From NCBI GenBank assembly GCA_964483325.1, contig CAZAAW010000005.1:82938-146937 (forward strand): a stretch of DNA of 64,000 bases, given 5' to 3'. The notes below the pieces were generated by a model. It was not told the origin of the DNA and made no database searches. It saw only the letters and a program-made list of their open reading frames with translations. This document shows positions 26,253 to 34,842 of the stretch, piece after piece. Within the stretch, counting starts at the first letter, position 1, and each line of letters begins with the position of its first letter. This DNA comes from CAZAAW01 sp964483325. Its GTDB lineage: Bacteria; Pseudomonadota; Alphaproteobacteria; Rhizobiales; Kaistiaceae. A program made the position numbers and the translations under genes.

Positions 26253-27764
26253 ATGCGTCCTGGTGCTTGTCGGGCAGTCGTCCGGGGGGGCGTCTTCGTC
26301 CTTTTCCTTGCCGGCGGGCCGTTGTCGTCCCTGGCACCGACGGCTTTCGCCGCCGACAGCGCCGCGCCGCCGACAATCCGCGATCTCGTCATCGGCGCGC
26401 CGGTGGCTGCGCAGCCGGCCAATTTCCAGGAATTCGCCTGCGGCACCAATGGCGGCCCGCCGTCGCTGCGCGTCGACGGCTTCGCCGATTTCGCCAGGTG
26501 CCCGTCCGACGCCAATGGCCTCCACGAAGTCCAGTTCCGCTACGACGACGAGCCCTATTACCGGGCCCTGGCGGCGCGCGACGCGCTGCGCGCCAGCGTC
26601 CTGGAAGGCATGCGGCTCGGCAATTTCCAGATCGTCGGCTCCGCCCTGTTTGACGATGCCGGCATCCTGCGCGGCATCCGCGCCGTCACCGACAATCGCG
26701 TACCCAACCCCACACGCCGCGAGGCCTTCGGCATGGCCGAGTTCGTGCGCGCCCTCTACGGCGCCTCCGGCTGGCAATGCACCGACCTGCCGCCGGCGGA
26801 AGGCGAGACGCCGCTCGGCAACCGGCTGGTCAAGGAGGACTGCCGCAAGCTGTCCGACGACGGCATGGTGCTGACGACGCAGGCGCGCCTGCTGCATCGC
26901 GAGGGCCAGACGCTGGTCGATCCCGCCAATGGCCAGCTCCGCCCCGGTCTCTTCGAAAGCACCGGGCGCCTCGAGATCTATCAGGCCGATGCCGACGGCA
27001 ACCCGGTCTACGGCACGCCCGGCACGGCGCCGCAGCCGATCGCCGCCGCGGTGGTACCGGCGCCGGCCGATCCGGCGGAAGCCTTCCTTGCCGGCGTCAG
27101 CCGCGATTGCCCCGGCTGCGACCTCGCCGGCGCCAATCTCAAGCGCCGCGACCTTGCCGGCGCCGATCTCACCGGCGCCGACCTGACCGGCGCGGTGCTG
27201 CATCGCGCCAGGCTGGCCGGGGCGAAGCTCGACGGCGCCAGGCTCGGCGGCGCCGACCTCAATGTCGCCGACCTGAAGCGCGCCAGCCTGACCGGCGCCG
27301 ACCTCTCCAACGCGCTGCTCTACCAGGCCGACGCCGCCGGCGCCGATCTCACCGGCGCCATCCTCGACAATGCGGTGATCGAGCGGGCGCGGCTGACCAG
27401 CGGCAAGCTCGGCGGCGTGCATGCGGCCGGGATATACGGCCCGGCCGCCAACCTTGCCGGCGCCGACCTCACAAGTGCGACGCTGACCGGGGCAGTGCTC
27501 TTCGACGGCGACCTGCAGCGCGCGGTTCTTGTCGGCGCCGACCTGACGGACGCCTCGTTCTACAGGGCGCGGCTGCGCTCGGCGGACCTTGCCGGCGTCC
27601 GCGCCGCCAATGCCGATTTCCTGCAGGCCGATCTGTCGGATGCCAGTCTCACCGGCGCCGATCTCTCCGGCGCACGCCTGTTGCGCGCCCGGGTGAGCGG
27701 CGCCAATCTCGCCGAAGCCAATACCAGCGGCGCGGTCCTCCCGGACGGAAAGGCCGTGCCGTGA
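26253..27764 (+). CDS. Secreted pentapeptide-repeat protein
   Basis: A 503-residue exported protein (signal ending APTAFAADS). Residues 40-270 form an unrecognised globular domain with four cysteines. From about 285 to 495 there are long tandem pentapeptides of A(D/N)LxG type (DLAGANLKRRDLAGADLTGA and similar), predicting a right-handed quadrilateral beta helix of roughly 40 units, divided by a short break near AAGIYGPA. The segment PGCDLAGANL begins the repeat. The role is unknown; a scaffold for the neighbouring quinoprotein and cytochrome is possible. Starts at the ATG at 26253, 70 nt after PQQ dehydrogenase 2. Confidence 0.85.
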   Translation: MRPGACRAVVRGGVFVLFLAGGPLSSLAPTAFAADSAAPPTIRDLVIGAPVAAQPANFQEFACGTNGGPPSLRVDGFADFARCPSDANGLHEVQFRYDDEPYYRALAARDALRASVLEGMRLGNFQIVGSALFDDAGILRGIRAVTDNRVPNPTRREAFGMAEFVRALYGASGWQCTDLPPAEGETPLGNRLVKEDCRKLSDDGMVLTTQARLLHREGQTLVDPANGQLRPGLFESTGRLEIYQADADGNPVYGTPGTAPQPIAAAVVPAPADPAEAFLAGVSRDCPGCDLAGANLKRRDLAGADLTGADLTGAVLHRARLAGAKLDGARLGGADLNVADLKRASLTGADLSNALLYQADAAGADLTGAILDNAVIERARLTSGKLGGVHAAGIYGPAANLAGADLTSATLTGAVLFDGDLQRAVLVGADLTDASFYRARLRSADLAGVRAANADFLQADLSDASLTGADLSGARLLRARVSGANLAEANTSGAVLPDGKAVP

Positions 27765-27849
27765 GCATGCTGCAGCCTCCAGTCCCGGGCTCCGGCCACC
27801 GCCGCGCTGCGGCTGTCTCCTGCATCTCAAGAACGGGAAAAGAAGCCCC

Positions 27850-28437
27850 ATGACATCCATCCGCTCCACCGTCGCGCTCGCCGTCACGGTCATCGCGCTC
27901 GTCTTCGGCGGCGCCGGGGTCTCGACCGCCATGATGTTCGGCCATAATGGCGGCGCCGAGCCGGCCAAGCCGGCTGCCGCCGAAGCACCGGCAGCCGGCG
28001 GCGAGGTCGACCAGGCCCGCCTCGAAGCCGGCCTTGCCGCCTACAAGGCGGCCGGCTGCCGCGGCTGCCACGGCTGGGCCTCGAACGGCGAGCGCGAGGG
28101 ACCCAACCCGCAGGGCCCGTCGCTGCGCGCCACAAGTCTCGACCTGGAGGCGATCCGCGAGACGATCGCCTGCGGCCGGCCGGGAACGCCGATGCCGTAT
28201 TTCTCCAAGGACGCCTGGAAGCGCGGCAGCACCGACTGCTACGGCGCCACGGCCGCCGATCTCGGCGACCAGATGCCGACCAAGGCCAATACGCGGCTGA
28301 CGGCGCAGAAGGTCGACGACCTCGCCTATTACATCGCCAACTACGTCAAGGGGAAAGGCGACATCACGCTGGAGGAGTGCGAGTTCTTCTTCGGCAAGGG
28401 CGACAGCCACTGCACGCCCTACGCCGCCTCCAACTGA
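27850..28437 (+). CDS. Periplasmic c-type cytochrome
   Basis: A 195-residue monohaem cytochrome c. An N-terminal signal or anchor helix (STVALAVTVIALVFGGAGV) is followed by a Pro/Ala linker. The haem site is CRGCH (residues 69-73 region, AAGCRGCHGWA), and MPYFSKDAW or QMPTKAN may give the axial methionine. Four further cysteines occur (IACGRP, TDCYG, EECEFF, SHCTP), unusual for a simple class I cytochrome. It lies 86 nt after the pentapeptide gene and is a good candidate electron acceptor for PQQ dehydrogenase 2. Confidence 0.88.
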   Translation: MTSIRSTVALAVTVIALVFGGAGVSTAMMFGHNGGAEPAKPAAAEAPAAGGEVDQARLEAGLAAYKAAGCRGCHGWASNGEREGPNPQGPSLRATSLDLEAIRETIACGRPGTPMPYFSKDAWKRGSTDCYGATAADLGDQMPTKANTRLTAQKVDDLAYYIANYVKGKGDITLEECEFFFGKGDSHCTPYAASN

Positions 28438-28451
28438 AGCGGGGCCGTCGC

Positions 28452-28952
28452 ATGCGCGCCTTGAACTACGCCCTGGCGGTGCTGCTGGCCGGCGCCGTGC
28501 CGGCCGCGGCGCAGGATGCGGCGGCGGTCAGCGGGCCGGCCGAGGTCGTCGATTCTGACGCCCTCCATGTCGGCGACAAGAGCGTCATGCTGTGGGGCAT
28601 CGAGTCGATGGAGCGGGGGCAGACCTGCAGCATCAAGCGCGAGCCGTGGCAATGCTATGCCGCGGCCGTCCGCGCCCTTGAGACGCTTGCCGGGGCCGGC
28701 GAGGTCACCTGCCAGATCAAGGGCGAGCCCGATCCCTATGGTCGGCTGCTCGGCGTCTGCGAGACCGCCGGCGCTGACATCAACGAGGCGCTGGTGCGCC
28801 AGGGTTTCGCCCTCACCAAGCGCGACGAGACGGAGGACTATGTCGCCGCCGAGGAGGCCGCCAAGGCCGAGCATCTCGGCCTGTGGCAGGGCGAGTTCAT
28901 CCTTCCGTCGGCCTATCGCCGCTCGCATGCCATCCGCGTCGACCGCCCCTGA
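28452..28952 (+). CDS. Thermonuclease-like (SNase-fold) secreted protein
   Basis: A 166-residue exported protein (signal MRALNYALAVLLAGAVPAAA). The SNase-like OB fold is seen in DSDALHVGDKSVMLWGIESMERGQTC, the conserved DPYGRLLGVC and the end EEAAKAEHLGLWQGEF. The arginine of DPYGR is kept, but the residues normally before GID are changed (VMLWGIESMER), so nuclease activity is uncertain. It is 14 nt after the cytochrome stop and probably in the same transcript. Confidence 0.82.
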   Translation: MRALNYALAVLLAGAVPAAAQDAAAVSGPAEVVDSDALHVGDKSVMLWGIESMERGQTCSIKREPWQCYAAAVRALETLAGAGEVTCQIKGEPDPYGRLLGVCETAGADINEALVRQGFALTKRDETEDYVAAEEAAKAEHLGLWQGEFILPSAYRRSHAIRVDRP

Positions 28953-28981
28953 GGCGGCGAGCGGGCCGGGCGGCCAGGGGA

Positions 28982-29545
28982 TCAGCCGCGTTGCGCTTCG
29001 CGGATCTGCCTGGCGCGGGTCCGCAGGGCCTTGCTGTCGCTTTGTTCGAAGGCCTTGAGGACCTCTTCCAGGCGCGGCCGCAACGCCGGGTCCCGCTCGG
29101 CGAACCTGGCGAGCGAGGTGGCCGCCCAAGCCTTCACGAACAGCTTCGGATGCCCGACATCGCGCAGCAGCACCGCGACGGCACGGGCCTGCTGCTGCGG
29201 CGACCAGGCGAAGAGCGGCAGCGCCCGGACAACCTGCAGGCGCATCTCCCAGCTGTCGCTGTCCGCCGCCGGGCCGAGGAAGACGCCCTTGTGCGGCTCG
29301 ACGAGACCGGGCTGCTCATGGGCGAGCTTTTCCAGCGTGTCGACGGCGCGCAGGGCCACCAGCCAGTCGGGATCGTTCGCCAGCCCGGCCAGCGCGGCGA
29401 TGCCTTGGGGATTGCCGCGCGCCTCGCGCAGCACCGTCGCGGCCTCGGCGAGGGACCGCCGGTCACCGCCGCTGAGCAGCCGCCGGAAACGGTCCGCGAT
29501 GGCCGCCTGATTCTGCACCTGCGCCGCGACCTGCTTGTCGCTCAT
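28982..29545 (-). CDS. HEAT-repeat-like protein
   Basis: A 187-residue all-helical protein without signal peptide. Repeating helix pairs such as GIAALAGLANDPDWLVALRAVDTLEKL, WEMRLQVVRALPLF and KLFVKAWAATSLARFAERDP match HEAT-type repeats used in protein contacts. It has no catalytic motif. It converges on the SNase-like gene and is divergent from the small cytochrome. The role is unknown. Confidence 0.7.
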   Translation of the reverse strand: MSDKQVAAQVQNQAAIADRFRRLLSGGDRRSLAEAATVLREARGNPQGIAALAGLANDPDWLVALRAVDTLEKLAHEQPGLVEPHKGVFLGPAADSDSWEMRLQVVRALPLFAWSPQQQARAVAVLLRDVGHPKLFVKAWAATSLARFAERDPALRPRLEEVLKAFEQSDSKALRTRARQIREAQRG

Positions 29546-29742
29546 GACAGTTCCGTCGACCCGGTCACGGCAACAGACGTCCGGCAGGTGACCACCGCCA
29601 CCGGGGATTCGTGCTTCATGGCGCTCCGCCGGTCAATCGCCATCCACGCGGCCGGCGGCGAGGGGAGATCATGCCCGTTTCTTTCGTCTATGAAATACTG
29701 GTGGCCGGCAAGCTTCGCCGGGGCGCGGCAATCGGAGGCTTG

Positions 29743-30048
29743 ATGATCCGCCTGATGACTCTTGCCCTGCTGGCGCTGACGTCAGCCGCCGCTGCGCAGG
29801 ATGCGGCCGAGACGCGCGGGCATCTCTTCGCCCAGGTCCATTGCGCCCGCTGCCATGCCATCGAGCGTTTCGGCGACAGTCCCAATGCCGAGGCGCCGCC
29901 CTTCCGCGACCTGCACAAGCGCTATCCGATCGACGATCTCGCCGAGGCGCTGGCCGAGGGCATCGTCACGTCGCATCCGCAGATGCCGGAATTCGTCCTG
30001 GCGCCCGGCGAGATCGACGACCTCCTGACCTACATCAAGGCCCTCTGA
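29743..30048 (+). CDS. Small periplasmic cytochrome c
   Basis: A 101-residue class I cytochrome c. A signal peptide (MIRLMTLALLALTSAAAAQ) precedes the haem motif CARCH (VHCARCHAIERFGDSP), and HPQMPEFVLAP supplies the likely axial methionine. DDLLTYIKAL is the usual C-terminal helix. CGGAGGC before the ATG at 29743 supports this start over upstream ATGs. It may carry electrons from the PQQ dehydrogenases or act in general respiration. Confidence 0.88.
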   Translation: MIRLMTLALLALTSAAAAQDAAETRGHLFAQVHCARCHAIERFGDSPNAEAPPFRDLHKRYPIDDLAEALAEGIVTSHPQMPEFVLAPGEIDDLLTYIKAL

Positions 30049-30335
30049 GCCGGCGCCGCACCGCCGGCCGGCATTCCACGACGCTGCGACGCAAAGGCAC
30101 GGGGCGGGTGCGGCCGGCCCGCCGCGCGCACCTTTTTGCCGGTTTTTCGCCGCAGCGCAGCACACAAGCACAGCGTCACGACCGCCGTCGCGGCGACGCT
30201 CCGTCTTGACTTTCGCATTTTGTCGATCACAAACTGTGATCACAGTATGCATGCGGAACCGGTCCGTTTTGTGACGCCTCGCGAAGGCGCGACGACAAGC
30301 CCGCAGCCTCACGCAAGGACCTGGAACCGGCCGGA
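30049..30335. other. Promoter region of the decarboxylase/ABC operon
   Basis: No gene is supported. It holds TTGACT at 30206-30211 and the operator at 30225-30241, about 95 nt before the ATG at 30336. Confidence 0.5.
30225..30241 (+). promoter_or_regulatory. GntR-type operator A
   Basis: GATCACA-AAC-TGTGATC, a perfect 7-3-7 inverted repeat that extends into the 14-bp palindrome ACTGTGATCACAGT (30233-30246). It starts 19 nt after the first base of TTGACT, so it would cover the -10 region. The same element occurs at 37238 and 46764. Confidence 0.75.
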
Positions 30336-30839
30336 ATGGATGTAGCTGCCGCCATACGGGATCAGCTGAAGGATGCCGGCGTGACGCTGGCGGCGACCCT
30401 TCCCGACGACTGGGTCGCCCCGCTGATCGCCCATATCGATGCCGATCCCGCCATCCGCCATGTGCCCGTCGCGCGCGAGGCGGAGGCCGTCGCCGTGGCG
30501 AGCGGCGCCTTCTTCGGCGGCGTGCGGTCCGTCGCCATCATCGGCGCCACGGGGCTTCTGACCTGCACGGGCGAACTGGCGACGCTGAACCTGCGCCATC
30601 AGATCCCGCTTTTCATGATCGTCAGCCGGCGCGGCTCGATCGACGATCACCGCGTCTATCAGGAAGTCCAGGGGCGGCGCACCAAGGCGGTGCTCGACGC
30701 CTACGACTTTCCCCATATCGAACTCGACGATCCGCAGGATCTGGCGCAGATTCCCGATGCCTACGAGGCCTCGCGGCTCCAGAAGCGGCCTTTCGTGGTC
30801 TTTCTGACCCGCCGCCTGGTGAAGGGAGGCGCGCAGTGA
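30336..30839 (+). CDS. ThDP-dependent decarboxylase, alpha (PYR) subunit, ComD-like
   Basis: A 167-residue protein matching the N-terminal, pyrimidine-binding half of ThDP enzymes such as sulfopyruvate and phosphonopyruvate decarboxylases. The catalytic glutamate is in VPVAREAEAVAVASGAFFGG, and GLLTCTGELATLNLRHQIPLFMIVSRRG is typical of ComD-like subunits. Its stop overlaps the GTG of the beta subunit, so both are made together. It should decarboxylate a 2-oxo acid; the specific substrate is unknown. First gene of the transcript led by operator A. Confidence 0.85.
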   Translation: MDVAAAIRDQLKDAGVTLAATLPDDWVAPLIAHIDADPAIRHVPVAREAEAVAVASGAFFGGVRSVAIIGATGLLTCTGELATLNLRHQIPLFMIVSRRGSIDDHRVYQEVQGRRTKAVLDAYDFPHIELDDPQDLAQIPDAYEASRLQKRPFVVFLTRRLVKGGAQ

Positions 30840-31438
30840 AGGCGAGCGACGCGATGCAGGTGCTGGCCGGCCGGCGCGGCGACGCCATCGTCGTCTGCGC
30901 TCTCGGCATGGCCGCCAATGAATGGTGGGGCGTCACGCGCAGCGAGGACAGCTTCTACATGCACGGCGCCATGGGCTTCGGCGCCAGCTTCGCGCTCGGC
31001 CTCGCCCTGTCGCTGCCGCAGACGCCGGTCTGGGTGCTCAACTCCGACGGCTCGCTGTGCATGAATCTCGGCTGCCTGCTCACCGAGGCACAGCAGGCGC
31101 CGAAGAACCTGCGCCATTTCGTGCTCGACAATGGCGTCTACCAGACGGTCGGCGCCGTGCCGATGGTCAACCAGCGCCGCTCCGACTATGCCGCCATCGC
31201 CCTCGGCGCCGGCTTCCGCGCCGCGCGGACCCTGACGACGCTGGAGGAGCTGGAGCGCGACCTGCCGGCGATCGTCGCCGAGGACGGGCCGTCGCTGACG
31301 GTGCTGTCGATCGACGTCGAGACCAGCTTCCTCGGGACGCCGCCGATGACCTATGAGGGGCCGGAAATGAAGTATCGCTTCGGCCGTGCGCTGGAGCGCC
31401 AGCTCGGCGTTACAGTGTTCGGGCCGCAGGGCTACTAG
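30836..31438 (+). CDS. ThDP-dependent decarboxylase, beta (PP) subunit, ComE-like
   Basis: A 200-residue partner of the alpha subunit carrying the diphosphate and Mg2+ site: NSDGSLCMNLG with the downstream asparagine in FVLDNGVYQTVG, the split-enzyme form of the GDG-N motif. MHGAMGFGASFALGLALSLPQ is also typical. The GTG start overlaps the alpha stop as GTGA. The C-terminal YEGPEMKYRFGRALE resembles the ends of such subunits. Probably an alpha2beta2-type cytoplasmic enzyme acting on the oxo acid produced by the hydrolases of this cluster (inference). Confidence 0.85.
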   Translation: MKASDAMQVLAGRRGDAIVVCALGMAANEWWGVTRSEDSFYMHGAMGFGASFALGLALSLPQTPVWVLNSDGSLCMNLGCLLTEAQQAPKNLRHFVLDNGVYQTVGAVPMVNQRRSDYAAIALGAGFRAARTLTTLEELERDLPAIVAEDGPSLTVLSIDVETSFLGTPPMTYEGPEMKYRFGRALERQLGVTVFGPQGY

Positions 31439-31573
31439 GAAACCTTCGCGCCGGCACCGGCTGCGGGGGCGGCCGGTGCAACGGCCGCCATCCATTTTCC
31501 GGCGTGCGCCAGGGGAGCCGCCGGGAAAAGGCCGCAGCAAACGGCCGCAGCAACCCCGCTGGGAGGTACTGGA

Positions 31574-32566
31574 ATGACTGGCAGATCAATGCGCACTGCG
31601 TTCGCTGGGCTTGCACTGCTTCTCGGTGCGGCCGTGGCGGCGGCGCCGGCCATGGCGCAGGACAAGCAGGACATCACCATCCGCTTCACCTGGAAGCTGA
31701 AGGGTGAATACGCGCCGCTCTTCGTGGCGCTCGACAAGGGCTATTATGCCGAGGAAGGCCTCAACGTCACGCTGGCCGAAGGCTCGGGTGCCCAGACGGT
31801 CATGACGCTCCTGGCCGCCGGCGAGGAGAAGGTCGGCTACGGCCCGGCCGTCGCTGCCGCGCAGGCGGTGTCGAGCGGCCTGCCGGTGCAGGTCGTGTCG
31901 CTCTACCAGACCCGCGCCCCGATGGGCGTCATCTCCTTCCCCGACAATCCGGTGACCAAGCCGTCCGACCTGGAAGGCAAGCGCATCGGCATCTCCGTCG
32001 GCGAAACCTTCACCGACATGCTGCGCCCCTTCGCCGAGATCAACGGCGTCGACATCAACAAGATCGTCCAGATCCAGATGGACAATTCGGCGCGCACGAC
32101 GCAGTTCCTGACCCATGGCGTCGACGTCATGTCGGTCTATCTGAGCAATGAGCTGCCGGTCCTAGAGAACCGCACCGGCACCACCTTCACCGTCATGCCG
32201 GTCGCCGATTACGGCCTGCACCTCCTCGGTGCGTCGCTAATCGTCGGCAAGGAATGGGCCGCCGCCAATCCGGACACGGTCCGCGCCCTGATCCGCGCTA
32301 CCAATCGCGGCTATGCCGACGCCATGGCCAATCCCGAGGAAGCGGCCGAGATCATGGGCAAGCACATGAGCGTGCCGGAGGAGCCGAGCGTCCTTCTCGC
32401 CCAGGTCAAGGCGACGATGGAATCGACCAACGCGCCTGAGGGCAAGCCGATCGGCTACCAGGAGGAAGCGGACTGGACCGCCAATCTCGACCTTCTCGCC
32501 CGCACCGGCGCGATCAAGCAGGTCGGCGCCGCGTCCGACTACTACACCAACGACTATCTCCAGTAG
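31574..32566 (+). CDS. NMT1/THI5-type ABC transporter substrate-binding protein
   Basis: A 330-residue periplasmic binding protein of the ThiY/SsuA type. A signal peptide (MRTAFAGLALLLGAAVAAAPAMAQ) precedes ITIRFTWKLKGEYAPLFVALDKGYYAEEGL, which is the family signature. ISVGETFTDMLRPFAE and LLGASLIVGKEWAA continue the fold. Such proteins often bind aromatic or nitrogenous small molecules such as pyrimidines, taurine or riboflavin. GGGAGGTAC precedes the ATG. A hairpin follows before the permease gene. Confidence 0.92.
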   Translation: MTGRSMRTAFAGLALLLGAAVAAAPAMAQDKQDITIRFTWKLKGEYAPLFVALDKGYYAEEGLNVTLAEGSGAQTVMTLLAAGEEKVGYGPAVAAAQAVSSGLPVQVVSLYQTRAPMGVISFPDNPVTKPSDLEGKRIGISVGETFTDMLRPFAEINGVDINKIVQIQMDNSARTTQFLTHGVDVMSVYLSNELPVLENRTGTTFTVMPVADYGLHLLGASLIVGKEWAAANPDTVRALIRATNRGYADAMANPEEAAEIMGKHMSVPEEPSVLLAQVKATMESTNAPEGKPIGYQEEADWTANLDLLARTGAIKQVGAASDYYTNDYLQ

Positions 32567-32582
32567 GCTCTGGGGAACGCCG

Positions 32583-32605
32583 GCGGCCGCTCTCCGGGCG
32601 GCCGC
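32583..32605 (+). other. Hairpin between binding-protein and permease genes
   Basis: GCGGCCGC, a 7-nt loop and GCGGCCGC form an 8-bp stem in the 60-nt gap. Such hairpins often protect the upstream mRNA, giving more binding protein than membrane components. Confidence 0.55.
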
Positions 32606-32626
32606 TGTCTTATCGGGGAGATCGAT

Positions 32627-33448
32627 ATGACGATAGCGGCCGAGAACAACAGGCGAGAGAGCAAGGCGCTGGCCAGCATAGCCGGCTGGGTCAACCGCAA
32701 TGGCCCGGTCCTGGCCATCGTCGTGCTGATCATCCTCGCCTGGGAAGGCGCGGTGCATTACTTCAAGGTGGCGCCTTTCGTGCTGCCGGCGCCGTCGGTG
32801 ATCCTCGGCAAGATCGTCAGCAGCTATCAGCTGCTGTTCACCAATGCGCTGGTGACGCTGCAGGAAGTGCTGCTCGGCTTCGGCATGTCGGTCGTCATCG
32901 GCATCCCGCTCGCCATCCTCATCGTCTATTCGCGCATCTTCGAGCGGGTCGCCTTCCCGCTGATGGTGTCGCTGCAGACGATTCCGAAGGTGGCGCTGGC
33001 GCCGATCCTCGTCATGTGGCTCGGCTACGGCATCATGCCGAAGGTGATGGTCGCCTTCCTGATCTCGTTCTTCCCGATCGTCATCAGCGCCGTCATCGGC
33101 ATGCGCTCGGCGGAGAAGGAGATGATCTACCTGGTGCGCTCGATGGGCGCCGGCGAGCTGACCACCTTCATCAAGATCCGCCTGCCCAAGGCGCTGCCCA
33201 ACACCTTCGGCGGCCTCAAGATCGGCATCGGCCAGGCGGTCGTCGGCGCCACGGTGGGTGAGTTCATCGCCGCCGAGAAGGGCCTCGGCTACCTGCAGCT
33301 GATCGCCCAGGTGCGCATCGACACGCCGCTCCTGTTCGCCGCCGTGGTCGTCCTGTCGCTGATGGGCGTGCTGCTCTTCCAGGTCGTCGCCCTGGTCGAG
33401 CGGGTCGCCATTCCGTGGAACCGGACGCGCACCGAGATGACCGAGTAG
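32627..33448 (+). CDS. ABC transporter permease (SsuC/TauC type)
   Basis: A 273-residue inner-membrane permease with about six helices (VLAIVVLIILAWEGAV, VLLGFGMSVVIGIPLAILI, and others). The cytoplasmic EAA-type loop is seen in SMGAGELTTFIKIRLPKALPNTFGGLKIGIGQ. It completes a binding protein-permease-ATPase set with its neighbours. The ATG follows GGGGAGATC. The likely homodimer imports the compound captured by the binding protein. Confidence 0.92.
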   Translation: MTIAAENNRRESKALASIAGWVNRNGPVLAIVVLIILAWEGAVHYFKVAPFVLPAPSVILGKIVSSYQLLFTNALVTLQEVLLGFGMSVVIGIPLAILIVYSRIFERVAFPLMVSLQTIPKVALAPILVMWLGYGIMPKVMVAFLISFFPIVISAVIGMRSAEKEMIYLVRSMGAGELTTFIKIRLPKALPNTFGGLKIGIGQAVVGATVGEFIAAEKGLGYLQLIAQVRIDTPLLFAAVVVLSLMGVLLFQVVALVERVAIPWNRTRTEMTE

Positions 33449-33468
33449 CGAGACGACAGGGAAGCGCG

Positions 33469-34305
33469 ATGAGCGTGGCAGAAGCGATGTCCATGGAAAC
33501 GGCGCAGCAGCGCAACGAAGCCGGCTCCGGCGTGCCGATCGAGATCAGCGGCGTCAGCAAGGCCTACAAGGCCGCCCGCGGCGGCGCCGTGCAGGCGCTC
33601 GACATGGTCGACCTGTCGATCAAGGCGGGCGAGTTCGTGTCGATCGTCGGCCCGTCGGGCTGCGGCAAGAGTACGCTGATGATGCTGGTCTCCGGCCTCA
33701 TCCCGTGCAGCAGCGGCACGATCCGCGTCGGTGGCACGCCGATCAACGGCCCGGTGCAGCAGGCCGGCATCGTCTTCCAGCGCGACGTGCTGCTCGACTG
33801 GCGCTCGGTGCTGGCCAACGTGCTGCTGCCGGTCGAGATCAAGGGCCTCGACAAGCAGACCCATCTCGCCAAGGCGCGGGCCCTGCTGCGCTCGGTCGGC
33901 CTCGGCGAGTTCGAGGATAAGTATCCCGGCGAGCTGTCGGGCGGCATGCGCCAGCGCGCCGCCATCTGCCGCGCCCTGGTGCAGAGCCCGGGCCTCCTGC
34001 TGATGGACGAGCCGTTTGGCGCCCTCGACGCGCTGACCCGCGAGCAGATGAACCTCGACCTGCAGCGCATCTGGCTGCAGGAGGGCAACACGGTGGTGTT
34101 CATCACCCACTCGATCGAGGAAGCGGTGCTGCTGTCGGACCGCGTCGTGGTGATGTCGTCGCGGCCGGGCAAGGTCGCCGACATCGTCGACATCGACCTG
34201 CCGCGCCCGCGCGGCGGCCACACCCGCGCCAACGCCAATTTCGTCAACGCGGTCGATCGCATCCGCGGCCACTTCATGGCGCTGGGCATCCTGTCGGAGA
34301 CCTAG
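33469..34305 (+). CDS. ABC transporter ATP-binding protein (SsuB/TauB type)
   Basis: A 278-residue cytoplasmic ATPase with Walker A GPSGCGKSTLMML, Q-loop FQRDVLLDW, signature LSGGMRQRAAICRAL, Walker B LLLMDEPFGALDALTRE and the H-loop THSIEEAVLLSDRV. It is 20 nt after the permease stop. The ATG at 33469 fits; the longer frame from 33415 overlaps the permease. It powers the importer. A strong terminator follows at 34333. Confidence 0.94.
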   Translation: MSVAEAMSMETAQQRNEAGSGVPIEISGVSKAYKAARGGAVQALDMVDLSIKAGEFVSIVGPSGCGKSTLMMLVSGLIPCSSGTIRVGGTPINGPVQQAGIVFQRDVLLDWRSVLANVLLPVEIKGLDKQTHLAKARALLRSVGLGEFEDKYPGELSGGMRQRAAICRALVQSPGLLLMDEPFGALDALTREQMNLDLQRIWLQEGNTVVFITHSIEEAVLLSDRVVVMSSRPGKVADIVDIDLPRPRGGHTRANANFVNAVDRIRGHFMALGILSET

Positions 34306-34332
34306 AAGCTCCGCAGCCAGCCGCACATGCAG

Positions 34333-34360
34333 ATGGCCGGGCTTGCCCGGCCATTTTTTT
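34333..34360 (+). terminator. Intrinsic terminator after the ABC genes
   Basis: GGCCGGGC and GCCCGGCC flank a 2-nt loop, followed by a run of seven T. It ends the transcript that begins with the ThDP decarboxylase genes. Confidence 0.9.
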
Positions 34361-34471
34361 GATGTGGGGTTCTCCAGTCCTCCAGCGCCGCCGGGCGTCT
34401 CGCACATGATCGCCGCCTGTCGTCTTGTCGGCGGCGGCCGGCTATCGTTCGCCGACAACGAGGGACCAGCC

Positions 34472-34837
34472 ATGATCCGCACCGTCGGCGCCGTCTTTGC
34501 CATCCTTGTCGGCCTCGGCATCGCGGTGACGTGGATTGGCTGGTACGCCGCCGGCACCCTTCCGGAGATCGACAGCCGCTCGATCCGCACCGCCTTCCAT
34601 ATCGGCGCCGAGGGCATTGCCGCGCTGGCGCTGGCGGCCGGCGGCATCGCCGTGCTGGCGCGGCGGCGCTGGGGCCGGCCGCTCTATCTCGCGGCGCTCG
34701 GCCTCGGCATCTATGCCGGCATCGAGGGCGCCGGCCATTACGCGTCGATCGGCGATGGAGCGATGCTGGCGGCAACGGTTGCTACAGCCGTCGCAGCCGC
34801 TGCTTTCATCGCTGCGGAAATCCTGTCGGCAGACTGA
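34472..34837 (+). CDS. Small multi-pass membrane protein
   Basis: A 121-residue protein with about four transmembrane helices (TVGAVFAILVGLGIAVTWIGW, GIAALALAAGGIAVLA, LYLAALGLGIYAGIEG, LAATVATAVAAAAFIAAEI). Family not recognised. It starts after the terminator at 34333, so it is probably not part of the ABC operon. It converges on the COG0523 GTPase with only 5 nt between the stops. Confidence 0.7.
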   Translation: MIRTVGAVFAILVGLGIAVTWIGWYAAGTLPEIDSRSIRTAFHIGAEGIAALALAAGGIAVLARRRWGRPLYLAALGLGIYAGIEGAGHYASIGDGAMLAATVATAVAAAAFIAAEILSAD

Positions 34838-34842
34838 CGGCG

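Noticed and set aside
24617..26515. 632-codon frame antisense to PQQ dehydrogenase 2
   Set aside because: Same reason; the plus strand has a signal peptide and quinoprotein motifs.
26073..27968. 631-codon frame antisense to the pentapeptide gene with many GAGEIGAG-like repeats
   Set aside because: The repetition is the complement of the pentapeptide repeats; no start signal or family match.
30336..31438. Coenzyme M biosynthesis from the ComD/ComE resemblance
   Set aside because: No ComA, ComB or ComC homologue is present; the subunit match only shows 2-oxo-acid ThDP chemistry.
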